NCBI GenBank assembly: GCA_002454815.1
Contig: DKJL01000013.1
Coordinates: 1-64,000, forward strand
Origin: Flavobacteriales bacterium UBA6693
GTDB lineage: Bacteria > Bacteroidota > Bacteroidia > Flavobacteriales > Weeksellaceae
Reading direction: 5' to 3'
DNA: 64,000 nucleotides
The notes under the pieces are model-generated. The model was not told where the DNA came from, did no database searches, and saw only the letters and a list, made by a program, of their open reading frames with translations. This document shows, in pieces, positions 43,758 through 51,876 of this stretch. The position numbers and the translations under genes were made by a program. Position 1 is the stretch's first letter, and each line of letters starts with the position of its first letter.

Positions 43758-44480
43758 TCAGCAAATTTGCGCTTCAAAAACCTCGCAGAAATACTTTTTA
43801 ATTTTTTCTTTCACCTCAAGAGTTTCGTCAGGGGAAAATGATCGTTCCAGTTCGCGCTGCAGCGAGGTCACTCCTTTATCTTTAATCCCACACGCAATAA
43901 TATATTCAAAATAGCGCAAATCAGTGTTGACATTCAAGGCAAAACCGTGCATCGTCACCCACTTCGAAGTCTTCACGCCCATCGCGCAAATCTTCCGTGC
44001 ATACGGTTTTCCCACATCAAGCCAAACGCCCGTTTCGCCTTCGCTGCGTTCACCCTGCAAGCCGTATTCTGCAATAACACGGATAATGACCTCTTCCAAG
44101 TTGCGCATGTACAGATGAATATCCGACTTAAAATTGTCCAGATCCAAGACAGGATAACCGACAATCTGCCCGTAACCATGGTAAGTAATGTCGCCGCCGC
44201 GATTGGTTTTGACGAGACTTGCACCGATCTCCTCCAGCTTTTTTGCGTTCGCCAGCATATTGTGTTCGTCGCCGGATTTGCCAAGTGTATAAACGTGCGG
44301 GTGTTCCACAAAAAGCAAATAATTCGGTGTTTCCTCGAAAATATTGTCCGTGCGGTCGCGGTTAGAAAGCTTTCGGTCGATGATTTCGTTCATCAGTTTT
44401 TGCTGATAGTCGAAAGCCGGCTGATAATCCATCAGTCCTAATTCCTGAAAAAGAAGTGTTCGGTTTTGCGTTGTCGTCAT
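43758..44480 (-). CDS. lipB: Octanoyl-[acyl carrier protein]:protein octanoyltransferase
   Basis: 240 residues. 'RGGDITYHGYGQIVGYPVLDL' split over two halves is the LipB signature, 'CAMGVKTSKWVTMHGFALNV' contains the catalytic Lys, and 'YFEYIIACGIKD' the nucleophilic Cys. Attaches octanoyl groups to lipoyl domains such as that of the E2 gene upstream. Family B repeat lies directly before it. Confidence 0.95.
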   Translation of the reverse strand: MTTTQNRTLLFQELGLMDYQPAFDYQQKLMNEIIDRKLSNRDRTDNIFEETPNYLLFVEHPHVYTLGKSGDEHNMLANAKKLEEIGASLVKTNRGGDITYHGYGQIVGYPVLDLDNFKSDIHLYMRNLEEVIIRVIAEYGLQGERSEGETGVWLDVGKPYARKICAMGVKTSKWVTMHGFALNVNTDLRYFEYIIACGIKDKGVTSLQRELERSFSPDETLEVKEKIKKYFCEVFEAQIC

Positions 44481-44513
44481 TCGCTAATTTTTTTGGGCAA
44501 TCCCCCTCGCCTT

Positions 44514-44620
44514 TCCTTATCCTCCGCCCGGGGGCCGGGCTCTGCGTTACAATTCCTCATTTCGGCGCTCGCTGCGCTCGCGCCTGCATTGCGGGATTTC
44601 CACTGCGATCCCTATTGCAG
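44514..44620 (+). repeat. Intergenic repeat, family B copy 2
   Basis: In the 200-bp gap between lipB and trpA. The core 44534-44620 aligns with 22514-22611: CGGGCTC, TACAA-TCCTCA, the identical 21-nt element (44564-44584), TTTCC-CTGCGATCCC, TTGCAG. Both copies are in plus orientation. Confidence 0.78.
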
Positions 44621-44680
44621 CTGAGTGTTTATAAAACTTAAAGCATTAAAAAGCAAGAAGTAGCGCCGCAAATTTAAAAA

Positions 44681-45418
44681 TTAATTCTTTATGCTACGAA
44701 TAAAGTTCTGCGCCCTCTGTGGCCAGTTTTCCTCGTTAAGTAAAATATTCACAAAAGAACTTCCGATAATTCCGCCGGCAGCTTTTTCGGTAACAGCTTC
44801 AAAATCATTTCGGTCTTTGATACCGAAACCAATCATCACCGGATTCTGTAAATCTAAACCTGCAAGCCGGTCTAAATATTCTTCGTTTATCACATTCTTT
44901 TCCGAGTTTCCTGTTGTGGACGAACTGGAGACGGCGTAGAGAAAACCCGAACTCAAAGAATCGAGGTACCTAATGCGTCCGTCTGAAGTCTCCGGCGTGA
45001 CTAGAAAAATGAAATTAAGTCCGTACTTTTTTAAAATTGTTCTGTAGTTTTTCTCAAATTCCACGGGAGGCAAATCGGGAATAATCAGTCCGGAAACGCC
45101 TGAATCGCGGCATTCTCTGCAAAACTCGTCGAAGCCAAAACTTAAAACCGGATTAATATAACCCATTAAAATAATCGGAATTTCCATTTCAGATTTCACC
45201 GCTTTCAACTGACGGAAAAGTTCAGCGATGGTCATTCCGTTTTTCAGCGCGATTTCGTGCGCTTTCTGGATAACGGGACCGTCAGCAACGGGATCGGAAT
45301 AGGGCATTCCGATTTCGATATAATCGGCCCCGGAATCCTGGATTAATTTTAGGATGGTCGCGGTCTCCTGCAATTCGGGAATTCCGGCAGTAAAATAGAT
45401 ATTAAGCTTTTTTTTCAT
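44681..45418 (-). CDS. trpA: Tryptophan synthase alpha subunit
   Basis: 245 residues. Catalytic Glu35 and Asp46 ('YIEIGMPYSDPVADGPVI') have the usual 11-residue spacing. Cleaves indoleglycerol phosphate to indole. Last gene of the operon, separated from trpB by 169 bp that contain a repeat element, the only wide gap in the operon. Confidence 0.96.
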   Translation of the reverse strand: MKKKLNIYFTAGIPELQETATILKLIQDSGADYIEIGMPYSDPVADGPVIQKAHEIALKNGMTIAELFRQLKAVKSEMEIPIILMGYINPVLSFGFDEFCRECRDSGVSGLIIPDLPPVEFEKNYRTILKKYGLNFIFLVTPETSDGRIRYLDSLSSGFLYAVSSSSTTGNSEKNVINEEYLDRLAGLDLQNPVMIGFGIKDRNDFEAVTEKAAGGIIGSSFVNILLNEENWPQRAQNFIRSIKN

Positions 45419-45494
45419 TTTATTTTGTGCAATGTTATGTTTGTTTTAGGTAGAAATTGCTTTCTATTCATTTTTTCTGGTTTGCACGGTCTGC

Positions 45495-45561
45495 GCCCCG
45501 ACCTGAATGGAGCTCTTTTTGTGCAGCGCAGCGGAACAAAAAAGCGGGAATGGAGGGCGGA
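45495..45561 (+). repeat. Repeat-like element inside the trp operon, family A copy 3 (diverged)
   Basis: Between trpB and trpA. It has the family A outline (GCCCCGACCTGAATGGAGCTC, then T-run, GCGCAGCG, A-run, AGCGGGAATGGAGGGCGG), with a hairpin from TTTTTGT/ACAAAAA. Identity to the other copies is loose, so membership is tentative. Confidence 0.5.
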
Positions 45562-45587
45562 AATGTGCGCCAAAAAATAATACACTT

Positions 45588-46805
45588 TTATTTGGCGAAA
45601 TCAAACGACGCCCGGATTTCAACATCTTTCAGGTAGGTTTCCATATCCTTGTCCCCTCTTCCGCTCAGACAAATGACCACCACGTCGTCTTTGCCAAAGG
45701 TTTTCTTATCCAGAACCGCCAAAGCGTGCGCAGATTCCAGCGCAGGAATAATACCTTCCAGCCGCGTTAATTGAAAAGCAGACTCGAGTGCCTGCTCATC
45801 GGTGATGCTGAAAAACTCGGCTCTTTTCTCCTGAAATAAATTAGCGTGAAAAGGCCCAATACCGGGATAATCTAGGCCGGCCGAAATGGAATGCGGCTCG
45901 ATAACCTGCCCGTCCGCCGTCTGCATCACCAAACTTTTGCTGCCGTGCAGAACGCCAAGGGTGCCTAAGAAAGTGGTCGCCGCAGACTTTCCGGAATCCA
46001 AACCAAATCCGCCGGCTTCCGCAGCGATAATTTTGACATTTTCTTCGTCAACGAAATGGTAGAAAGTGCCGGCTGCATTGCTGCCTCCGCCCACGCAGGC
46101 GACGATATAATCCGGATTTTCCCGCCCGATCTTCTCGTTCAGCTGCCATTTTATTTCTTCGGAAATCACGCTTTGGAAACGCGCCACCAAATCGGGAAAC
46201 GGGTGCGGGCCGACGACGCTGCCAATGATGTAATGTGTGGTTGTGGCATTGTTGATCCAGTCGCGCAATGCCTCGTTGACGGCATCTTTGAGCGTTTTAG
46301 AGCCGGAGGTCGCAGGAATAACCGTGGCGCCCAGCATTTTCATGCGTCCAACATTTGGAGCCTGCCGTGCAATATCGACTTCGCCCATATAAATAATGCA
46401 TTCCAGACCCAAAAGTGCGCATGCCGTCGCGGTCGCAACACCGTGCTGGCCTGCACCGGTCTCTGCAATGATGCGGCGTTTTCCCAGTTTTTTGGCAAGT
46501 AGCGCTTGGCCCAAAGCATTATTAATTTTGTGGGCGCCAGTATGATTGAGGTCTTCCCTCTTCAGATAAACCTGCGTGTTATATTTCTTGCTCAACGTCT
46601 TGGCAAAATACAACGGCGTGGCGCGTCCGACGTAATTTCTCAATAAATCCTGGTATTCTTTTTGAAATTCGTCCGAATTGATGATCTCTAAATAAGTGCT
46701 TTGCAGTTCCGCGACGTTAGGGTACAGCATTTCGGGGACAAAAGCGCCGCCAAATTTGCCATAGTAGCCATCGTTATCGGGGTTTTTATAATTCTTCATT
46801 ATCAC
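45588..46805 (-). CDS. trpB: Tryptophan synthase beta subunit
   Basis: 405 residues (403 if the second ATG is used). PLP-binding Lys93 in 'NHTGAHKINNALGQ'; 'ETGAGQHGVATA' and 'CVGGGSNAAGTF' (phosphate loop) are complete. Makes tryptophan from indole and serine. 5 bp after trpF. Confidence 0.97.
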   Translation of the reverse strand: MIMKNYKNPDNDGYYGKFGGAFVPEMLYPNVAELQSTYLEIINSDEFQKEYQDLLRNYVGRATPLYFAKTLSKKYNTQVYLKREDLNHTGAHKINNALGQALLAKKLGKRRIIAETGAGQHGVATATACALLGLECIIYMGEVDIARQAPNVGRMKMLGATVIPATSGSKTLKDAVNEALRDWINNATTTHYIIGSVVGPHPFPDLVARFQSVISEEIKWQLNEKIGRENPDYIVACVGGGSNAAGTFYHFVDEENVKIIAAEAGGFGLDSGKSAATTFLGTLGVLHGSKSLVMQTADGQVIEPHSISAGLDYPGIGPFHANLFQEKRAEFFSITDEQALESAFQLTRLEGIIPALESAHALAVLDKKTFGKDDVVVICLSGRGDKDMETYLKDVEIRASFDFAK

Positions 46806-46810
46806 TTGTT

Positions 46811-47452
46811 TTATAATTCATTTAAAGTTTTTCGAAACTTTTTTATTTTTGGGAGGTCTTTATTACCGGGTTCAGTTTCGAATTTCGAGTTAATGTCCAG
46901 CGCAAAAGGAAGTTTTTTTAAACCGGAAATATTTGCTAAAGATTCTTCTGAGATTCCACCGCTTAAGAAATAAGGTTTGGTAAATTCTGTGTCATTCAAC
47001 AAATTCCAGTCGAAAGAAAGCCCGGTGCCGCCGAACGAGCTGGAATCGGTATCGAAAAGGAAATAATCAACTTTGGATTGTAAATTTTGAATTTTAGATT
47101 TTACATTTTCCGGTTTATTTCCAATTCGGAACACTTTAATCAATTTAATTTCCGGATCTAGTTCTTTTTTTAGTTCCGAAATAAATCCGTCGGTTTCGTC
47201 ACCGTGAAGCTGGACTAAACTCAGCCCGGCCGTTTCAGCGATCTCTACAATGTCATTAATTTTTTCGTTGACGAAAACACCAACTTTACCTTGATGATCA
47301 AAAGTGCTGATTTGATCTAAAGTCAGAGTATTTAACGCATACCGCGGCGATCTTTTATAAAAGATGAAGCCCAAAAAATCGATTTCCAGAGCAATTAATT
47401 CCAAAATCTGATCTGGTTTTGTAAGACCGCAAACCTTTAATTTTAAATTCAT
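46811..47452 (-). CDS. trpF: Phosphoribosylanthranilate isomerase
   Basis: 213 residues. 'LKVCGLTKPDQI' contains the catalytic Cys and 'VQLHGDETDGF' and 'LSGGISEESL' complete the TIM-barrel. 11 bp after trpC. Confidence 0.95.
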   Translation of the reverse strand: MNLKLKVCGLTKPDQILELIALEIDFLGFIFYKRSPRYALNTLTLDQISTFDHQGKVGVFVNEKINDIVEIAETAGLSLVQLHGDETDGFISELKKELDPEIKLIKVFRIGNKPENVKSKIQNLQSKVDYFLFDTDSSSFGGTGLSFDWNLLNDTEFTKPYFLSGGISEESLANISGLKKLPFALDINSKFETEPGNKDLPKIKKFRKTLNEL

Positions 47453-47463
47453 GCCCTCCTAAT

Positions 47464-48237
47464 TTATAACTGGCCAATCAATTCTTCGAAAGCTTTTCCG
47501 GGAGTTTCGTTTCGCATGAAATATTCACCCATCAAAAAGCCATCAAAACCCTGTTCCTTTAAGAACTTAAAATCTTCAACAGAAGAAATTCCGCTTTCAG
47601 CGATGCTCAGCACGCCGGCGGGAAGTAAATTTTTCAAATGCACAGAATGCTGCAGATCAACCTTGAAATCTTTCAAATTCCGGTTATTAATTCCAACCAA
47701 ATCCACCTCTGAATAATAATGAGCGAGTTCTTCTCCGGTGTGAATTTCCAGCAGAACTTCCAAACCCAAGTGGTGTGATAATTCTGTAAATTCCCGAACC
47801 TGCATCGGTGAAAGACAACTGGCAATTAATAAAATAACATCGGCGCCGTGAGCTTTTGCTTCATAAAACTGGTATGCGTCGATCATAAAATCTTTTCTCA
47901 GAATCGGGATTGAAATTTCATTTCTAACTTTCGATAAATCCTGCAGTGAACCTCCGAAAAACTGTTCGTCGGTAAGAATTGAAATTCCGCCCGCACCATA
48001 TTTTTGATAAGACTGAGCGACTTCGGAAACCTTTGCTCTACCGTTAATAACTCCTTTGCTCGGCGACTTTCGTTTGAACTCTGCGATGATTCCCGTGCGC
48101 GATTTTATGGACTCTTTTAAAGATACTATTTCGCGCTTGAAAAATGCACTTTCCTGTAATTGTGAAATGGTCGTTTTGGTTTTAGCGAAATCGACTTCCC
48201 GTCTTTTCTGTTGGATTATTTTATCAAGAATGTTCAT
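47464..48237 (-). CDS. trpC: Indole-3-glycerol phosphate synthase
   Basis: 257 residues from the ATG at 48237, one base after the trpD stop; a start 9 bp upstream would overlap trpD. 'IIAEFKRKSPSKG' carries the catalytic Lys, and 'ILRKDFMIDAYQFYEAKAHG' and 'LVGINNRNLKDFKVD' are typical. Not fused to trpF. Confidence 0.96.
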   Translation of the reverse strand: MNILDKIIQQKRREVDFAKTKTTISQLQESAFFKREIVSLKESIKSRTGIIAEFKRKSPSKGVINGRAKVSEVAQSYQKYGAGGISILTDEQFFGGSLQDLSKVRNEISIPILRKDFMIDAYQFYEAKAHGADVILLIASCLSPMQVREFTELSHHLGLEVLLEIHTGEELAHYYSEVDLVGINNRNLKDFKVDLQHSVHLKNLLPAGVLSIAESGISSVEDFKFLKEQGFDGFLMGEYFMRNETPGKAFEELIGQL

Positions 48238-48238
48238 T

Positions 48239-49225
48239 TTAATCAATTAAAACCGTTAAACATTTTAAGGCTTTTCCATCCAGCAAACTTTCTTCTGCCA
48301 TCTGCAGACATTCTTTATAACCGCCATATTTCCCTGTATTTTTAAGAGCCATCGCAGCGTTGGCCAAGACAACAGAATTTTGTTGCGGCGTTCCTTTTCC
48401 TGTTAGAATTTTATGGAATAATGCGGCGGCTTCTTTCACCGTGTCGCCGCCAAAGATACTTTCAGGCTCTACTGTTGGAAAGTGCAGTTCGGCTGCAGAA
48501 TAAATTTTCTCGCCGTGTCTGTCCATTATTTTAGTGTCGCCGGTCAGACTGATTTCGTCGTAACCATCTAAGGCGTTCACCAGCAGAAAGTCAGCGTTTT
48601 TGTTTTGTAATAAATATTGATAAATTCTGGCAATTTCCAGATTTGCAACACCGATCATGGTGTATCGTGGCCGCGCAGGATTGATCAGCGGCCCCAGCAA
48701 ATTAAAAAAGGTCTTGAGACCAATATTTTTTCGCAGAGGCGCAATAGATTTCAATGACGTGTGAAAAAGCGGTGCATGGAGGTAACAGAAATTCCCGGTT
48801 TTCAAATCGCGTTTCAGTTCTTCTTCAGTTTCTTTAAAACGATAACCGAGCGTTTCCAAAACGTTTGATGCACCGCTGACGGCAGAAGCGGCATAATTCC
48901 CATGTTTGGCGACTTTCTGTCCGGTTCCGGCGACCACCAAACTCGCGAGAGTGGAAATATTAAAAGTATTTTTACCGTCTCCGCCGGTTCCAACAATGTC
49001 GACCAGATCATCGGTACCCAAGTTGATTTCCGGTGCCAACTGTTGCAGTGCTTCGGTAAAACCTTCGAGTTCCGAAAGCGTAATGCTGCGCATCAGGAAA
49101 ACGGTTACAAAAGAAGCGACTTCTATTTCATTAAAGATATCTTTCGAGATTTCAAGTAAAATCGACTTTGCCTGCGCCTTACTCAGCGTATTATGATCAA
49201 ATAAATATTGTAGTATCTCTTTCAT
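48239..49225 (-). CDS. trpD: Anthranilate phosphoribosyltransferase
   Basis: 328 residues from ATG 49225 (MKEILQYLFDHN). An open frame continues upstream inside trpG, but the shadow protein there is not a TrpD sequence. PRPP loop 'VGTGGDGKNTFNIST', plus 'KHGNYAASAVSGASNVLE' are intact. 2 bp after trpG. Confidence 0.96.
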   Translation of the reverse strand: MKEILQYLFDHNTLSKAQAKSILLEISKDIFNEIEVASFVTVFLMRSITLSELEGFTEALQQLAPEINLGTDDLVDIVGTGGDGKNTFNISTLASLVVAGTGQKVAKHGNYAASAVSGASNVLETLGYRFKETEEELKRDLKTGNFCYLHAPLFHTSLKSIAPLRKNIGLKTFFNLLGPLINPARPRYTMIGVANLEIARIYQYLLQNKNADFLLVNALDGYDEISLTGDTKIMDRHGEKIYSAAELHFPTVEPESIFGGDTVKEAAALFHKILTGKGTPQQNSVVLANAAMALKNTGKYGGYKECLQMAEESLLDGKALKCLTVLID

Positions 49226-49227
49226 TT

Positions 49228-49797
49228 TCAAAGCTGTAAAAAATTCTGCATGATTGTTTTTCCGTCCGGTGTCAAAATACTTTCGGGATGATACTGCACG
49301 GCATGAAGATCGAAAGTTTTGTGCTGCAGCGACATAATCATTCCGTTGTCGTCCACGGAAGTGACCTCCAGTTCTTCCGGAAAGTCTTCCACATTTACGG
49401 CCCAACTGTGATAACGCCCCACCTCGATTCGATCGGGTAAATCGCGTAACAACAAAGCATCGTTTTTGGTGCGGATCGCGATGGTTGCGACACCGTGGTA
49501 AATTTCTTTCAAATTAATCAGGCTACCGCCGAAGGCTTCCGAGATGGCCTGCAAGCCCAGGCACACCCCCAAAATTGATTTTGTGGGAGCGTACTTCTGA
49601 ATGACGTCCAGCAAAATGCCGGCTTCGCCTGGAATTCCCGGACCGGGCGACAGAATGATTTTGTCATATTTCCCAATTTCTTCCAACGAAATTTCATCAT
49701 TTCGAAAAACATCGACTTCACCGCCGGTAATTTGTTCGATGAGCTGAACTAAATTGTAAGTAAAACTATCGTAATTATCAAATACCAATATTCTCAT
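49228..49797 (-). CDS. trpG: Anthranilate synthase component II (glutaminase)
   Basis: 189 residues from ATG 49797. Catalytic Cys79 in 'LGVCLGLQAISEAFGG'; His/Glu in 'HAVQYHPES'. Gives ammonia to TrpE. 57 bp after trpE. Confidence 0.96.
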   Translation of the reverse strand: MRILVFDNYDSFTYNLVQLIEQITGGEVDVFRNDEISLEEIGKYDKIILSPGPGIPGEAGILLDVIQKYAPTKSILGVCLGLQAISEAFGGSLINLKEIYHGVATIAIRTKNDALLLRDLPDRIEVGRYHSWAVNVEDFPEELEVTSVDDNGMIMSLQHKTFDLHAVQYHPESILTPDGKTIMQNFLQL

Positions 49798-49854
49798 TAT
49801 TTTGTTTGTTTTAAAGGGCAAGTATGTCTGCTGCAACGCAAGTTTTTAAATTAA

Positions 49855-51273
49855 CTAAATTGAAGCGGCTCTTTTCACGGCCATTTTCAGGGCGTTCAGT
49901 TTATTATTCACTTCCTGAAGCTCGCTTTCGGGTGAAGAATGAGCCACGATTCCCGCGCCCGCCTGGTAGTAAAGTGTATTGTTTTTACTTAGAAAAGTGC
50001 GGATCATAATCGCCTGGTTGCAGCTGCCATCGAAACCCACAAACCCCAGACAACCGCCGTAATACGAACGTGAAGTGTGCTCGTAACGGTCGATGAGTTC
50101 CATTGCTTTGTATTTCGGCGCTCCGCTCAGTGTGCCCTGCGGAAAGGTTGTCGCAATCATTTCATAAGGATTCTGATCTGCTTTCACTTCTGCCGTTACT
50201 TCGCTCACCAGGTGGATAACATGTGAGAAAAACTGCACTTCTTTCAGCTTCGTCACAGTAGTATTTTTTCCGCAGATACTTAAATCATTTCGTGCCAAAT
50301 CGACCAACATGGTATGTTCCGCGTTTTCTTTGGCATCTTTTTTCAGCGCTTTAGCAGCTTCCAGATCTTTTTCCAGGTCGCCGGTCCGCTTGAAGGTTCC
50401 GGCAATGGGATGAATAATCGCTGTAGCGTCCTTAATGATCAGCTGGCTTTCCGGGCTGGATCCCATTAACTTATAATCACCGTAATCAAAATAAAAAAGA
50501 TAAGGCGACGGATTAATGTGGCGCAGCGCCCGGTAAACATTAAAATCGTCTCCTAGAAATTTCTGCTGAAATCTGCGGCTTAATACCAACTGGAAAACAT
50601 CGCCGCGGTAACAGTGCTTTTTTGCAGTTTCCACCAATCTGCGATATTCTTCATCATTTAGATTTGAAGTTTCGTCTTCAACCATCTGAAAAGGAAAAAC
50701 CGGTACGTTTTTTTGGTTGATTAAATTTTCGATTTCCAGGAGATTGGATTTCAAACCCTGTATCTTGTTTTCGATGATGAACATCTCGTCGTTGTCATGA
50801 TTAATAGCAATAACATACTGATAAAGCCGATAACGCAACAGGGGAATTTTATTTTCCTCCGATTGTTCTTTAAATTTAATCTTCTCAAAAAAAGGAATGG
50901 CGTCGTAACTGGTGTAGCCGAAAAAACCCTGGGCAGATTTGCCAATGGTATTTTTCGGTTCCTCGCATATAAAACATTTGGTAAATTTATTCAGCAGCTC
51001 TGTGAGGGTTTCTGTCTCAAGATTTGCCTTTTGGGGATCTTCCAGCGGAAACTTAATTTGTGCTTCACGGTAATTTCTGATCTCAATCCCGGCGACTGCA
51101 TTGATGGCAATAAACGAGAAGTTATTGTCCTTATTCTGATTTCCGGCGCTCTCCAGCAGAATAGTATCGCGGAATCTGTCACGCAGACGCAGGTAGATGC
51201 CGACGGGTGTAAAAAGATCGCTCATCGAGGAGCGTACAGTGGTTGTTATGTTGACAGTTTGGGTAAATTCCAT
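49855..51273 (-). CDS. trpE: Anthranilate synthase component I
   Basis: 472 residues. Feedback motif LLES (39-42) near the N terminus, which binds tryptophan in characterised enzymes, so product inhibition is expected. 'SPSPYLFYFDYGDYKLMGSSPE' (split here) and 'PQGTLSGAPKYKAMELI' form the chorismate site. First structural gene of trpEGDCFBA. It follows a leader with an attenuator. Confidence 0.96.
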   Translation of the reverse strand: MEFTQTVNITTTVRSSMSDLFTPVGIYLRLRDRFRDTILLESAGNQNKDNNFSFIAINAVAGIEIRNYREAQIKFPLEDPQKANLETETLTELLNKFTKCFICEEPKNTIGKSAQGFFGYTSYDAIPFFEKIKFKEQSEENKIPLLRYRLYQYVIAINHDNDEMFIIENKIQGLKSNLLEIENLINQKNVPVFPFQMVEDETSNLNDEEYRRLVETAKKHCYRGDVFQLVLSRRFQQKFLGDDFNVYRALRHINPSPYLFYFDYGDYKLMGSSPESQLIIKDATAIIHPIAGTFKRTGDLEKDLEAAKALKKDAKENAEHTMLVDLARNDLSICGKNTTVTKLKEVQFFSHVIHLVSEVTAEVKADQNPYEMIATTFPQGTLSGAPKYKAMELIDRYEHTSRSYYGGCLGFVGFDGSCNQAIMIRTFLSKNNTLYYQAGAGIVAHSSPESELQEVNNKLNALKMAVKRAASI

Positions 51274-51294
51274 GCTAAAATTTAAAATTTAAAT

Positions 51295-51362
51295 AAAAAA
51301 AAGACTTCAACGTAGCCCGTCAAAGTCTTTTAAATGTTATTAATAACAGAATACAAGATTTG
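51295..51362 (-). promoter_or_regulatory. trp attenuator: terminator hairpin and candidate antiterminator
   Basis: Minus strand, 5' to 3'. Region 2 (51362-51345) holds CAAATCTT and GTATTCTGTT. The terminator stem is AAGACTTTGACG (51329-51318), loop GGCTA, CGTTGAAGTCTT (51312-51301), 12 pairs with two G-U, then a T-run (51300-51295). CAAATCTT of region 2 can pair with AAGACTTTG of the terminator 5' arm with one bulge, which would prevent termination. GTATTCTGTT can instead pair with AACAATAC inside the leader ORF (51406-51399), which would leave the terminator free. The pairings are by eye and unscored. Confidence 0.82.
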
Positions 51363-51364
51363 CT

Positions 51365-51421
51365 TCAGACCTTAATAAAGTTTGAATGCCACCACCAAGT
51401 ATTGTTTGTCAATAAATTCAT
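51365..51421 (-). CDS. trpL: trp leader peptide with three Trp codons
   Basis: 18-codon ORF MNLLTNNTWWWHSNFIKV ending in TGA at 51365. Three consecutive TGG codons lie at 51397-51389. It stands between the trp promoter and the attenuator hairpin, 91 bases before trpE. Low tryptophan would stall a ribosome at the Trp codons, free region 2 for the antiterminator and let transcription enter trpE. The ATG is 5 nt downstream of the -7 box, so the message may start on the AUG. The role is inferred from layout, not shown. Confidence 0.85.
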   Translation of the reverse strand: MNLLTNNTWWWHSNFIKV

Positions 51422-51426
51422 CGGAA

Positions 51427-51454
51427 CAAATATAGAAATGTTTTTGGATAACAA
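51427..51454 (-). promoter_or_regulatory. trp operon promoter
   Basis: Minus strand TTG (51454-51452), 17 bp, TATATTTG (51434-51427). Transcription is expected to begin about 4-7 nt after the box, at or within two bases of the trpL start codon. Confidence 0.7.
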
Positions 51455-51564
51455 TGTTAAAATTAAATTTTTTTTAACCTTTGCAAAATAAATAATTTAA
51501 AAAAACAGAAACGCACCCTTGATTATTTAAAATATATTTTACACTTTTGACCAAAATAAATATT

Positions 51565-51765
51565 ATGAAAAAATTACTTGCTATTGCCTTTATCGGTGGT
51601 CTTATCATGACAAGCTGCGCGAAGGAACAAACGACTGAAGACAACACCGCTACGATGATGTCTGAAACCGATACGACCATGATGGGAACCAACGGCGCCG
51701 CGGAAATGGATTCTACCGCTATTGCAACTCCAACGATAACAGATTCTACGACGACTACGCCGTAA
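51565..51765 (+). CDS. Small secreted lipoprotein
   Basis: 66 residues. Lipobox 'IGGLIMTSCAKEQ' gives lipidation at a Cys near residue 18; the mature part is Thr/Met/Asp-rich and lacks structure. Function unknown. Divergent from the trp operon; its own terminator follows. Confidence 0.7.
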   Translation: MKKLLAIAFIGGLIMTSCAKEQTTEDNTATMMSETDTTMMGTNGAAEMDSTAIATPTITDSTTTTP

Positions 51766-51789
51766 TCTCACAGCCACTCAAAAAAAATA

Positions 51790-51816
51790 AGCAGTCTTCC
51801 GGGGCTGCTTTTTTTA
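51790..51816 (+). terminator. Terminator of the small lipoprotein gene
   Basis: AGCAGTC pairs with GGCTGCT (one G-U) around a short loop and is followed by seven T. Confidence 0.85.
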
Positions 51817-51876
51817 TGCGCATAAGCATACCCTCGCAAAAATTTAGTAATTTTGCCAGCTTAAAAAGCCAGCCTT

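Noticed and set aside
48239..49405. trpD with a 60-residue N-terminal extension
   Set aside because: The extension overlaps trpG and is arginine-rich and unlike TrpD; the MKEILQYLFDHN start at 49225 fits the family.
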